Of a stretch of DNA of 64,000 bases, positions 1-8,609 are shown piece after piece. Position 1 is the stretch's first letter. Every line of letters starts with the position of its first letter. Location of the stretch: contig CAVUIW010000001.1 of assembly GCA_963741525.1 (NCBI GenBank), positions 124,001-188,000 on the forward strand, written 5' to 3'. The position numbers and the translations under genes were made by a program. The notes under the pieces were generated by a model. It had not been told where the DNA came from, did not search any database, and saw only the letters and a list, made by a program, of their open reading frames with translations. The stretch comes from JANNSX01 sp963741525 (lineage in GTDB: Bacteria > Pseudomonadota > Alphaproteobacteria > Rhizobiales > Hyphomicrobiaceae).

Positions 1-1
1 C

Positions 2-190
2 GGTCTCGGGCTCGCCATTGCACAGGACATCGTCCGCAAGATGGGCGGCGAGATCAGGATCATGAGCGAGCTCGGTAGCGGCACGACCTGCTCGTTCACG
101 CTCAATCTGCCGGTGCACGACACCGGCCGCTACGGCGGCTCAGCCGATGCGGCAGGCGGAAAAGACAGACGTATGGAGGTGTTGAAGTGA
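2..190 (+). CDS. Sensor histidine kinase, C-terminal end (partial)
   Basis: Only the last 62 codons are inside the window. They begin with the G2 nucleotide-binding box GLGLAIAQDIV followed by MGGEI and the GSGTTCSFTL strand, the standard end of a HATPase_c domain, so this is the ATP-binding tail of a sensor histidine kinase. The last about 25 residues are a low-complexity tail. The stop (TGA 188-190) overlaps the GTG start of the receiver protein downstream, so the two are translationally coupled and probably form one phosphorelay. The sensory part lies outside the window. Confidence 0.85.
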   Translation, partial: GLGLAIAQDIVRKMGGEIRIMSELGSGTTCSFTLNLPVHDTGRYGGSADAAGGKDRRMEVLK

Positions 191-570
191 CCGCGCTCAA
201 ATCAATGAGCATTTTGCTCGTCGAGGACAACATCGCCAACCAGCTCGTCGCCAAGGCCTACCTGACGAGGGCCGGCCACCGCGTCGATGTGGCTTCGGCG
301 GCGATCGAGGCCATGAACATGCTGGTCGACGGCCGCCACGATCTCGTGCTGATGGATCTGCAGATGCCCGGCATCGACGGCCTGGAATGCACACGCCTGA
401 TACGGACCGGCCGGCACAATGCCGCAGTTCCAATCTTTGCCATGACCGCCAATGTGCTGAAGCGCGACGAGCGGCGTTGCCTGGAGGCCGGAATGAACGG
501 TTTCTTCGCCAAACCGATCCAATGGGACGAGTTGCTCACCCAGGTCGGCCGCGTGGCTGAAGCAGCCTGA
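187..570 (+). CDS. Single-domain response regulator (CheY-like receiver)
   Basis: A 127-residue protein that is a receiver domain and nothing else. Visible landmarks are the acidic pair E13-D14, the phospho-acceptor D57 in LVLMDLQMPGIDG, the switch Thr at T87 and the invariant K109 in FFAKP. With no output domain it probably passes phosphate on or acts by protein contact, as in DivK- or CheY-type proteins or detached receivers of hybrid kinases. GTG start at 187 shares four bases (GTGA) with the stop of the upstream kinase, which makes that kinase the likely partner. Confidence 0.88.
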   Translation: MTALKSMSILLVEDNIANQLVAKAYLTRAGHRVDVASAAIEAMNMLVDGRHDLVLMDLQMPGIDGLECTRLIRTGRHNAAVPIFAMTANVLKRDERRCLEAGMNGFFAKPIQWDELLTQVGRVAEAA

Positions 571-610
571 GGCACGCCATCCAGCTTCCATCGCGCCCAA
601 CCTTGCAATC

Positions 611-712
611 GGGTGTTTCCGTTTTTCGTTGAATCACTTCAGCACCCTAATTCCTTAGTTTGTCGTGCTTCTTTTCGGAAAACCGCTTCGCACTTTTCCG
701 GAAGCACTCTAG
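611..712. repeat. Dispersed ~100-bp intergenic repeat, copy 1
   Basis: First of four near-full copies (others at 9926, 41225 and 55775; truncated copy at 60075). Each starts with GGGTGTTT, folds a first arm with CACCC about 30 bases on, then a second arm in which CGGAAAA pairs with TTTTCCG, and ends GAAGCACTCTAG or similar. Here it lies between the response regulator and the 8-oxoguanine deaminase gene. No coding potential is apparent. Confidence 0.85.
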
Positions 713-772
713 CCTCCCGATGCGCGCGACATACGGGAGGGCAACCTGTCCACTCTGCTCATCAAGAATGCG

Positions 773-2101
773 GTGACGCTCGTCACCATGGACGGCATGC
801 ACCGGGAGATCGCCGGAGGATGGCTGCTCGCGCGCGATGGAGTCATCGAGCGTGTCGGAGCCGCCGTCGACTTGCCGGCTTCGGCCGATGAGGTGATCGA
901 CGCCTCCGGTGCCGTGGTATTGCCCGGCCTCGTCAATACGCACCACCACATGTACCAAAGCCTCACCCGCGTGGTGCCGGCGGGCCAGGATGAGCGCCTG
1001 TTCGGCTGGCTGAAGTCCCTCTATCCGATCTGGGCCCGCATGGGCCCCGAGCACATCAGAGTCTCGACGCTGACGGCGCTCGCCGAGCTCGCGCTCTCGG
1101 GCTGCACGACAGCAGCCGACCATCTCTATCTCTTCCCGAACGGCGCCCGCCTCGACGACGAGATCGAGGCCGCACGCGAGATCGGCCTGCGCTTCCATGC
1201 CTGCCGCGGCTCCATGAGCAAGGGCGAGAGCCTGGGCGGCCTGCCACCCGACAGCTTAGTGGAGAAAGAGCCGGCGATTCTCGCCGACAGCCGGCGCGTC
1301 ATCGAGACCTATCATGATCCCTCGCCCCGCTCGATGCTGCGCGTTGCGTTGGCACCCTGCACGCCCTTCACCGTCAGCGACTCCCTGATGCGCGAATCGG
1401 CTGCCATGGCGCGCAGCTACGGCGTGATGCTGCACACGCACACGGCCGAGAACACCGAGGATGTCGTCTATTGCCGTGAGGCGCTCGGCTGCACGCCGGT
1501 CGAGCATGTGGAGCGCTTGGGCTGGCTCGGGCGCGACACCTGGCACGCGCACTGCGTCGAGTTGGGCGAGGCCGGGATCACCGCTTTCGCCCGCACACAT
1601 TCCGGCGTCGCGCATTGTCCGTCTTCGAATATGCGGCTCGCCTCGGGCATCCCACCTATTCGCAAGCTTCTCGACAAGGGCGTCGCCGTGGGGCTCGGCG
1701 TCGATGGCTCGGCTTCGAACGACAGCGGCGATCTTCTCGCCGAGGCACGGCTCGCGGTGTTGCTGCAGCGCGTGGGCGGCGATCCCAAAGCCCTCGGAGC
1801 CCGCGAGGCGCTCGAGCTTGCCACGCGTGGCGGCGCCAAGGTGCTCGGCCGCGAGGATGCGATCGGCCAACTTGCACCCGGTTACGCCGCCGACATCGCC
1901 ATTTTTCCCGTCGATGGCCTCGCGCATGCCGGTGCGGGCTGGGATCCGGTTGCGTCCCTTGCCTTCTGCGCCCCGGTCAAGGCGAGCCATACGATCGTCA
2001 ACGGACGCATTATCGTTCGCGACGGGCATCTGACAACTATTGATCTCAGTCGCGTCGTCACAAGACACAATGAGCTGGCGCGAGGCCTCGCGAACGGCTG
2101 A
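773..2101 (+). CDS. 8-oxoguanine deaminase (amidohydrolase family)
   Basis: Hydrolytic deaminase of the cytosine deaminase/TRZ branch of the amidohydrolases, predicted to convert 8-oxoguanine to urate. The N-terminal metal ligands H57 and H59 lie in NTHHHMYQSLTR. Further motifs are HTHTAEN, the His in WHAHCVEL and the metal Asp in GVDGSASNDSG. NTHHHMYQSLTR together with the following LFGWLKSLYPIW stretch is characteristic of the 8-oxoguanine deaminase subgroup. Start uncertain: GTG 773 is the first ordinary start, but family members usually begin about nine residues earlier with TLLIKNA. That stretch is encoded here from CTG 746, five bases after a strong GGGAGG. The gene converges with a BMP-family binding protein, fitting purine-derivative uptake and use. 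Confidence 0.85.
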   Translation: MTLVTMDGMHREIAGGWLLARDGVIERVGAAVDLPASADEVIDASGAVVLPGLVNTHHHMYQSLTRVVPAGQDERLFGWLKSLYPIWARMGPEHIRVSTLTALAELALSGCTTAADHLYLFPNGARLDDEIEAAREIGLRFHACRGSMSKGESLGGLPPDSLVEKEPAILADSRRVIETYHDPSPRSMLRVALAPCTPFTVSDSLMRESAAMARSYGVMLHTHTAENTEDVVYCREALGCTPVEHVERLGWLGRDTWHAHCVELGEAGITAFARTHSGVAHCPSSNMRLASGIPPIRKLLDKGVAVGLGVDGSASNDSGDLLAEARLAVLLQRVGGDPKALGAREALELATRGGAKVLGREDAIGQLAPGYAADIAIFPVDGLAHAGAGWDPVASLAFCAPVKASHTIVNGRIIVRDGHLTTIDLSRVVTRHNELARGLANG

Positions 2102-2111
2102 GCGAAAAGCG

Positions 2112-2137
2112 AAAGGGCGGCCAAAAGACCGCCCTTT
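2112..2137. terminator. Bidirectional rho-independent terminator
   Basis: AAAGGGCGG at 2112-2120 pairs perfectly with CCGCCCTTT at 2129-2137 around an 8-base loop, giving A-rich and T-rich flanks on both strands. It lies between the convergent deaminase and BMP-protein genes and can end both transcripts. Confidence 0.85.
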
Positions 2138-2161
2138 CCTCAGATCAAACGTCCGAAGCGC

Positions 2162-3241
2162 TTACTTAGGCAGCTCGCCCTCGACGCCCTCGACGTAGAA
2201 GTTCATGCCGAGGAGATCGCCGTCCGGCGCCGTGGCGCCGTCGGCCAGCCAGTCTGAGCCGTCCTGCTTCTTGATCGGGCCGGTGAAGGGATGGAGCGTG
2301 CCGGCCTTGATGTCGGCAAGCGCCTTCTCGGCCATCGCGCGGACATCCGCCGGAACCTTCTCGTTGATCGCCGGAACGCCGACGAGACCTTCCTTCAGAC
2401 CATTCCAGGTATCCGTCGATGTCCAGGTGCCATCGAGCACGGCCTTGGTGCGGGCGACGTAGTACGGCGCCCAGTTGTCGACGATCGAGGTCAGCACCAC
2501 ATCGGGGCCGAAATGGGCCATGTCGGAAGCCTGGCCCACGGCCCACACACCACGCTCCTGGGCGACCTTGATCGCCGCCGGGCTATCGGTGTGCTGCATG
2601 ATGACGTCGGCGCCCTGATCGATGAGGGCCTTGGCGGCGTCAGCCTCCTTACCCGGATCGAACCAGGTCGAGACCCACACGACCTTGATCTTGATGTCGG
2701 GGTTGACCTTCTTCGCCGCGAGATAAGTGGCGTTGATCCCCATCACCACCTCGGGAATCGGGAAGGAGGCGATGTAGCCGATGATGTTCGACTTCGTCAT
2801 CTTGCCCGCGATCAGGCCGACCACATGGCGGCCCTCGTAGAAGCGCGCATTGTAGATGGCGAGGTTATCGGCCTTCTTGAAACCCGTCGCATGCTCGAAC
2901 TTCACGTCCGGAAAGCGCTCGGCGACCTTGAGCGTCGCGTTCATGAAGCCGAACGAGGTCGTGAAGATGAGGCCATGGCCGCTCTCGGCGAGCTGGGCGA
3001 TGACGCGCTCGGCATCGGGACCTTCGGCGACGTTCTCGACGAAAGTCGTCTCGACCTTGTCGCCGAGTTCATTCTTGATTGCCTCGAGCCCCTGATGATG
3101 CTGATAGGACCAGCCATGATCGCCGATCGGCCCGACATAAACGAAGCCGACCTTGAGCTTGTCGGCCGACGCCGCGCCCGTAGCGATTAGTAGACCGGCG
3201 CCGGCAGCCAGCGCGCCCAATCCTCGTCTTGTCACTTGCAC
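2162..3241 (-). CDS. BMP-family ABC transporter substrate-binding protein
   Basis: Periplasmic binding protein of the basic membrane protein/PnrA family, usually binding purine nucleosides or related bases. A twin-Arg-like basic N-terminus (TRRGLG) and a hydrophobic Ala-rich signal peptide ending near ASA are followed by KLKVGFVYVGPIGDHGW, the hallmark first strand of the family. The rest is a full periplasmic-binding fold ending in EGELPK. GTG starts at 3244, 3241 and 3235 all follow a GGGAGG at 3255-3250; 3241 is chosen. The reading frame is open upstream all the way through the SMP-30-like gene, so a naive call gives one 770-residue fusion, but the signal peptide and ribosome site argue for separate translation. 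No permease or ATPase genes are adjacent. Confidence 0.8.
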   Translation of the reverse strand: MQVTRRGLGALAAGAGLLIATGAASADKLKVGFVYVGPIGDHGWSYQHHQGLEAIKNELGDKVETTFVENVAEGPDAERVIAQLAESGHGLIFTTSFGFMNATLKVAERFPDVKFEHATGFKKADNLAIYNARFYEGRHVVGLIAGKMTKSNIIGYIASFPIPEVVMGINATYLAAKKVNPDIKIKVVWVSTWFDPGKEADAAKALIDQGADVIMQHTDSPAAIKVAQERGVWAVGQASDMAHFGPDVVLTSIVDNWAPYYVARTKAVLDGTWTSTDTWNGLKEGLVGVPAINEKVPADVRAMAEKALADIKAGTLHPFTGPIKKQDGSDWLADGATAPDGDLLGMNFYVEGVEGELPK

Positions 3242-3571
3242 CACGTGCACCTCCCTTGCGTTGCTTTTATCGGACATGGAAGACGCGCCCCCAGAGGGCG
3301 CACACCTGTCTCTAACGGCAAGAATACCCGCCTCCGAGGCAGCATGCGAGCCCCCAAGATCGGGTTGTGGACGCGTGCAGCACAAAGCCGCCGGAACGCC
3401 GGCAACTCCCAATGATTTCCCGATGATCCCCGTTTCAACCGCCCGCGGATGAGATCGCCGGTGGTCGTCAGAGCCGGGGCACCCTGCAGCTCGTAGCTGA
3501 CCGAGACCAGATGTCAGCCGGTGGGTCCAGCCGGCCACGACGGTGTAGATGCCGCTCCTGCATCCGCGCTG
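3242..3571 (-). other. Stop-free linker between SMP-30-like gene and BMP gene
   Basis: About 330 bases that stay open in the frame of both neighbours but match nothing recognisable once the lactonase homology ends at the PFM motif (3572). It contains the leader and Shine-Dalgarno of the BMP gene (3255-3250). The absence of a stop where the family normally ends suggests a lost stop or a one-base indel near 3570; a +1 shift there would meet a TGA within about 20 codons. Confidence 0.5.
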
Positions 3572-4471
3572 CATGAAGGGCTCGATCCTCGGCCCGATCT
3601 TCGTCGTGACCGCGTAGACCGAGGTGCAGGCGCAGACGAACAGCGTCCGCCAGCCGGCGCCGCCCCAGTGCAAATTGGCGGCCGGCTCGGGGATCGAGAC
3701 CTTGCCGATCAAGTGGCCAAGCGGGTTGTAAACCCAGAGTCCACCCGGCGCCGTCAGCCAGACATTACCTTGGCTATCGCATTTCATACCGTCGGGCACG
3801 CCGGGCTCGACAGAGTCCTTGATGCCTGAAGCAAACACGCGGCCATAGCCGAGCGCGCCATCCGGCTTCACGTCGAACACGCGGATGTTCGCCTGCTCGG
3901 TGTCGTTGACGTAGAGCTCTTTCTCATCTGGAGAGAAGCACAGGCCGTTTGGCTGGGTGAACACATGGCGGTCGACGACGAGCTGCGGCTCTCCATCGGC
4001 ATTCCCCGGCATGATACGGAACACGCCCTGCCAGCCGAGCTGACGCGGCCGCTCGACACCGTAGTACGGCATGCGGCCGTACCAGGGATCGGTGAAGTAA
4101 ATCGAGCCATCCGACTTGACCACGATGTCGTTCGGGCTGTTGAGCTCCTTGCCCTCGAAATGCGAGGCGAGCACCGTCCGCCTGCCGCTCTTGTCGAAGC
4201 GAGCGACCGAGGAGGTCGCGTGCTCACAGACGAGGAGGTTGAGCTCAGCGTCGTAGGTCATGCCGTTGGCATTGTGGGTCGGCTTCATGACCTCTCGCAC
4301 GCCGGTGCTGTCCCATCGCCGCCGCGTGTCGGCGGGGATATCAGAGAAAAGAAGATGCTGCTCTGCCGGGTGCCAGATCGGGCCTTCCGTGAACATGAAG
4401 CCCGAGCAGACCTGGCGAACCGGCGCGTGCTCGTCGATCAAGTCGCGGAACGTCGGGGAAGAGGGCTTCAT
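3572..4471 (-). CDS. SMP-30/gluconolactonase/LRE-family protein
   Basis: Six-bladed beta-propeller lactonase-like enzyme, expected to hydrolyse a sugar lactone with a bound divalent metal. The metal-site motifs are in order: GFMFTEGPIWHP (Glu), the stretch around ELNSPNDIVV (Asn), FTDPWYGRMPYYG, TQPNGLCFSPDE and EGVPDGMKCD (Asp). Homology runs to a TRIGP-EPFM-like end at about residue 300, the usual family length. There is no stop there: the frame continues through 330 bases into the BMP gene, so the true C-terminus is unknown. ATG 4471 is preferred to the GTG a few codons upstream. Substrate not predictable; sugar acids are usual. Confidence 0.75.
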
Positions 4472-4691
4472 GGGCCATGGGCGCAATTCTCTGGATGGTA
4501 CGAGCGCATGGCGGTATCAGTCGCGCAAAACGACTCGGGGGTCAAGTTGGAGGGAAGGGGAGCGGTGTCTTCCCGGACGACACACCAAAAGTTCGCGTAT
4601 GCTGCGAGAACGATCTCACCTCAGTGAGGGACCACGGGTCATTCGCTCCAACGAGTGGTTTCAGGCGCTTTCGGAAGTCTGAGTGGGCGCC

Positions 4692-5000
4692 ATGCCAATT
4701 GAGAATTTGACCGCTACGGAACGGCTGCTCGTCGGGCGCTGCTTGTTCGAAGCCGTCGACGGCCCCTATTTTCCCGATTGGGAATTCGCAACGCTTGTCG
4801 GCGCGCACAAGTCGGAGATCAGAGTGATCGCGTCGGATTGGAGTTCTGGACAACCAATCTCTGGCGAAGCCCTACAATTGATAGGTTCGGTCCTGAACAA
4901 TCTTATCGGCTATCCGCATGACCACACGGCTGATCTGGAGCGTGCGACAGGCGCAACGGTCGGCAACGTGGAGGATGTTTTCTGCAAGCTTAGAGCGTAA
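4692..5000 (+). CDS. Hypothetical protein (102 aa)
   Basis: Small soluble acidic protein with no signal peptide or membrane segment and no family I recognise. It begins MPIENLTATERLLVGRC and ends VEDVFCKLRA. Two Cys residues and several amphipathic helices are the only features. Codon use matches the neighbours and the frame is clean, so it is probably real. ATG 4692 is preferred; GTG 4683 is in frame three codons upstream. It is divergent from the SMP-30-like gene across a 220-base gap that should hold both promoters, and lies 38 bases before the amidohydrolase. Confidence 0.55.
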   Translation: MPIENLTATERLLVGRCLFEAVDGPYFPDWEFATLVGAHKSEIRVIASDWSSGQPISGEALQLIGSVLNNLIGYPHDHTADLERATGATVGNVEDVFCKLRA

Positions 5001-5038
5001 GGATCGGGCGAGCACCCGCGTTTCGGATTGAGGCCACC

Positions 5039-5911
5039 ATGTACTCCGGACCCATCATCGACCCGCACCATCACCTCTGGGACCTGTCGATGGACCGGCA
5101 CGCCTGGCTCAAGCCAAGCGATCCGACGGCGAAGGCGCTGGCCGGACTGGAGAGCATCGCGCACGACTACCTTCCCGCCGACTACAGCCGCGACTCTGCC
5201 CGTCACGCAATCGTCGCCACCGTCCACATCGAGGGCGTGTGGTCGGGCGATCCGGTGGAGGAGACGCGCTGGCTCGAGACGCTGGACAAGAGCCAGGGCA
5301 TCGCCAGCCGCTATGTCGGCGCGGCGAAGCTCGGGAGCCCGGAAGCGGCCGGGCTGATCGCTCAACAAGCCGCGTTCCCGCGCATGACCGGCATCCGCTC
5401 GATACTCAGCTGGCACGCCGATCCGGAGTTCGGTCGCACGCCCGAGTGGCGGCGCGACGCGGCGATCGTCGCCCGGCACGGCCTCAACCTCGAGCTGATG
5501 GTCTATCCGCAACAATTCGACATCGTCTGCGAAGCCGCGGCGGCGATGCCGGACCTGCAAATCATCATCAATCACTGCGGCAGCCCGATCGACCGGGACG
5601 CGGCCGGCATGCGGCGCTGGCGGGAGAGCATCGAGAAAATCTCGGGCTATCCGAACGTCGCGATCAAGGTTTCGAACCCCGGCGCCTACGATCACAACTG
5701 GACGCTCGAGAGCGTGCGCGAGGTCGCGATGCACGTGCATCGATTGCTTCGGCGCCGACCGCACGATGTTCGGGACCGACTATCCCGTCGCCGGCATCCA
5801 GATGAGTACGACCAGATCTACGACACCTTCAAGACGATCGCGTCCGTGCTCCCCGCCGCCGACCAGGCGAAACTGTTCCATGACACGGCGAAGCGGTTGT
5901 ATCGGTTGTGA
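5039..5911 (+). CDS. Amidohydrolase family 2 (TIM-barrel) with paired frameshifts
   Basis: Metal-dependent hydrolase of the amidohydrolase-2 (COG3618-like) family. IIDPHHHLWD carries the HxH metal pair, and further barrel strands include VHIEGVWSG and IIINHCGSPIDRD. Between 5732 and 5807 the open frame gives an Arg-rich nonsense stretch, while the neighbouring frame encodes DCFGADRTMFGTDYPVAG, exactly the conserved segment with the active-site Asp. After 5807 homology returns in the first frame (YDQIYDTFK). One base gained near 5735 and one lost near 5806 explain this. Without correction the catalytic Asp is missing. Members usually act on lactones or pyrone-type rings. It is convergent with the mutase gene. 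Confidence 0.75.
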   Translation: MYSGPIIDPHHHLWDLSMDRHAWLKPSDPTAKALAGLESIAHDYLPADYSRDSARHAIVATVHIEGVWSGDPVEETRWLETLDKSQGIASRYVGAAKLGSPEAAGLIAQQAAFPRMTGIRSILSWHADPEFGRTPEWRRDAAIVARHGLNLELMVYPQQFDIVCEAAAAMPDLQIIINHCGSPIDRDAAGMRRWRESIEKISGYPNVAIKVSNPGAYDHNWTLESVREVAMHVHRLLRRRPHDVRDRLSRRRHPDEYDQIYDTFKTIASVLPAADQAKLFHDTAKRLYRL

Positions 5912-5941
5912 GGTGACAGCGGGCAGGCTCGTAGCGAGGAA

Positions 5942-7928
5942 TTACGTGGCAGCCCCCTGCTCCACCGCCGCCACGATCTCGCGCATGATGCGGTTGAGAT
6001 CGAAGTCCTTCGGCGTGAACACCTTCGCGACGCCCAGGGCCTTCAGCTTGGCCGCATCCGCCGGCGGGATGATGCCGCCGACGACCATGATCACATCGGC
6101 GAGGCCGGCCTCGCGCAGGCCGCTGCATGACCTCGGTGACCAGTGCCAGATGGCTCCCCGACAGCACCGACAAGCCCACGACATGCACGCCCTCTTCGAG
6201 CGCCGCGTTGACGATCTCGGCGGGCGTCAGGCGGATGCCTTCGTAGACGACCTCCATGCCGGCGTCGCGCGCGCGCACCGCGATCTGCTCGGCGCCGTTG
6301 GAGTGGCCGTCGAGGCCGGGCTTGCCGATGAGGATCTTGATGCGCCGGCCGAGCTTGGCCGAGACGCGCTCGACTTCCTGGCGGACCGCCACCAGCCCGC
6401 CGGTCTCGATGCGGGCCGCGCGGCCGACGCCAGTTGGCGCTCGATACTCGCCGAACACCTGCCGGAGCGTGGTGCCCCATTCGCCCGTCGTGACGCCCGC
6501 TTTGGCGGCGGCGATCGAAGGTTCCATGATATTGCGGCCCTCGCGGGCGGCCGCCTCGAGATCGCGGAGCGCGGCGGCGACCGCATTCCGATCGCGGCCC
6601 GCCCGCCAGGCGTTCAAGCGCCCAACCTGCTCGACCTCGACCTCGGGGCCGACGGTGAGGATCATGCCTTCGCCGGTGGTCAAAGGCGATTGTTCCGATT
6701 CCGTATAGCGATTGACGCCGACGACCGTCGCCTCCCCCTTCTCGATGGCCGCCAGCCGCCGGGCATTCGACTCGACGAGCTGGCGTTTCATGTCGTCGAT
6801 GGCGGCGACCGCCCCGCCCATGGCCTCGATCCGCGCGAGCTCGGCCTTCGCCAAGGCCTTCAGTTCCGCCACCTTCCCCTCAATGACCGCCGAGCCGTCG
6901 AACAAGTCCTCGTGCTCCAGGAGATCCGTCTCATAGGCCAAAATCTGCTGCATCCTGAGCGACCATTGCTGGTCCCAGGGCCTGGGCAGCCCCAGCGCCT
7001 CGTTCCAGGCCGGCAGCTGCACGGCCCGCGCGCGCGCCTTCTTCGACAGCGTTACGGCAAGCATCTCGATCAGGATGCGAGTGACGTTGTTCTCCGGCTG
7101 CTGCTCGGTGAGGCCGAGCGAGTTCACCTGCACGCCGTAGCGGAACAGGCGATGTTTCGGGTCATCAACGCCATAGCGATAGTGGACGATCTCGTCCCAG
7201 AGATCGACGAAGGCGCGCATCTTCGAGAGTTCGGTGACGAGCTTCAGCCCGGCATTGACGAAGAACGAAATGCGGCCGACGACGGCAGGGAAATCCTTCT
7301 CCGGCACCTCGCCCGAGGCCTTGACGGCATCGAGCACGGTGATGGCGGTGGCCAGCGCAAAGGCCAGCTCTTGCACCGGCGTCGCGCCGGCCTCCTGCAG
7401 GTGATAGGAGCAGACATTCGTCGGGTTCCAGCGAGGCATTTCGCGGGCCGAGAAGACGATCGTGTCCTTGATGAGCCGGATCGAGGGTGCCGGCGCGAAA
7501 ATAAAGGTGCCGCGCGAGAGATACTCCTTCATGATGTCGTTCTGGGTCGTGCCATTGAGCTTGGCGCGCGATACGCCCTGCTCATCGGCCAGCGCGACGT
7601 AGAGTGCCATCAGCCAAGCGGCCGTGGCGTTAATCGTCATGGAGGTGTTCATCTCGGCGAGTGGGATGCCCTCGAGCAGCGTCCGCATGTCACCCAGATG
7701 CGAGACGGGCACGCCGACTTTGCCTACCTCGCCACTGGCCAGCGTATGGTCGCTGTCGTAGCCGGTCTGGGTCGGCAGATCGAAGGCGATCGAGAGGCCG
7801 GTCTGGCCCTTGCCGAGGTTTTTCCGGAACAACGCGTTCGAGGCCGTTGCCGTCGAATGACCGGCGTAGGTGCGGAACAGCCAGGGCTTGTCCGCGGTCG
7901 CGCGGCTGGCGGTTTGCTCTTTGATCAT
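5942..7928 (-). CDS. ecm: Ethylmalonyl-CoA mutase-like B12-dependent mutase, frameshifted
   Basis: Adenosylcobalamin-dependent acyl-CoA mutase of the methylmalonyl-CoA mutase family, MeaA/Ecm branch. It begins near KPWLFRTYAGHSTA and has FDLPTQTGYDSDH, MTINATAAWLMALY and GTTQNDIMKEYLSRGT of the barrel, then a C-terminal cobalamin domain with the His-on motif DGHSNG. It would convert (2R)-ethylmalonyl-CoA to methylsuccinyl-CoA in the ethylmalonyl-CoA pathway, which agrees with the nearby ccr gene. At about 6120 an extra base shifts the frame. The last about 60 residues (LREAGLADVIMVVGGIIPPAD to EQGAAT), including the cobalamin-tail GG loop, are read in another frame ending at TAA 5942. Known symbols are meaA or ecm. 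Confidence 0.85.
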
Positions 7929-8010
7929 GCGTCAAAACCCCGGATTCGAAGACCTCCCGAGGTTTAGACGCATCTGTTGCGTCGCACAATGAGCGGTATT
8001 GCGACCGGGC

Positions 8011-8310
8011 TCAGGTCGCCGTGCTGGTGGCCCGCGAGTAGAGCGCGAACAGACCCAAACCGATGCACATGCCAATCGTGGTGCTGAAGACGATGAACTC
8101 GCCTTCCTCCATGCCCCAATAGATGCCGAGAGGAATGGCGGCGCTGCGCACGGCAAGCGCGCACAGCAAGAGCACGGGATAGAACAACAGCGAGGCGGCG
8201 GTTTTCTCGGTCGTCTGTGCCATGAGGAAGACACCGGCCGAGCACAACACGGCAATGACCTGGAAACCGGTCCGGTCAACCTCGAACAGATTGAGCAAAA
8301 AGCTGTCCAC
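8011..8310 (-). CDS. Small membrane protein of unknown function (99 aa)
   Basis: Three hydrophobic segments are visible: around FQVIAVLCSAGVFLMA, SLLFYPVLLLCALAV and FSTTIGMCIGLGLFALY. No family recognised. GTG 8310 is chosen because a GGAGGA lies seven bases upstream (8322-8317); a longer frame to 8400 lacks such a site. It sits between the mutase and ccr genes of the ethylmalonyl-CoA pathway and is transcribed with the mutase, 82 bases ahead of it. Position suggests but does not prove a link to that pathway. Confidence 0.55.
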   Translation of the reverse strand: MDSFLLNLFEVDRTGFQVIAVLCSAGVFLMAQTTEKTAASLLFYPVLLLCALAVRSAAIPLGIYWGMEEGEFIVFSTTIGMCIGLGLFALYSRATSTAT

Positions 8311-8482
8311 GACACGTCCTCCAACCAAAGCGAGCAATTGTCCACTGCTCGCATCTTCCGTGCCAGTTCCGGCGGACCTTTCCCGCACGATTGATGGCAA
8401 AGTTTAGCAGCCGAGGCCTAACGGTCCGTGTGCGGAGACGGTAAAATTCGAGATAACTCTCGATACTCTGGTGAAATACGAC

Positions 8483-8541
8483 TTTTGCAGTGCAAAAAAC
8501 GGCTTGCCAAAGGACCGTTTCTGGCGTTGCATGATGTTGCA
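8483..8541. promoter_or_regulatory. Candidate operator region upstream of ccr
   Basis: A perfect 7-bp palindrome TTTTGCA-G-TGCAAAA occupies 8483-8497. Two TTGCA words follow at 8527-8531 and 8537-8541, ten bases apart, so on the same helix face. ScfR-family regulators of acyl-CoA and ethylmalonyl-CoA genes (PccR, RamB) bind TTTGCAAA-like words, so this resembles their sites. It lies 70-130 bases before the ccr start and between the divergent small membrane protein and ccr. No regulator gene is present in the window. Confidence 0.45.
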
Positions 8542-8609
8542 CCGCAGCATAGCTTTGGGGCGCGAAATGCTACGCTGCGTCGGGTGATTCGGGGGATGAA
8601 GGGGCGACC

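Noticed and set aside
5766..7967. A 733-codon plus-strand open frame across the mutase gene
   Set aside because: It is a GC-driven antisense frame of the ethylmalonyl-CoA mutase; only its first about 15 codons are real, being the shifted segment of the amidohydrolase.
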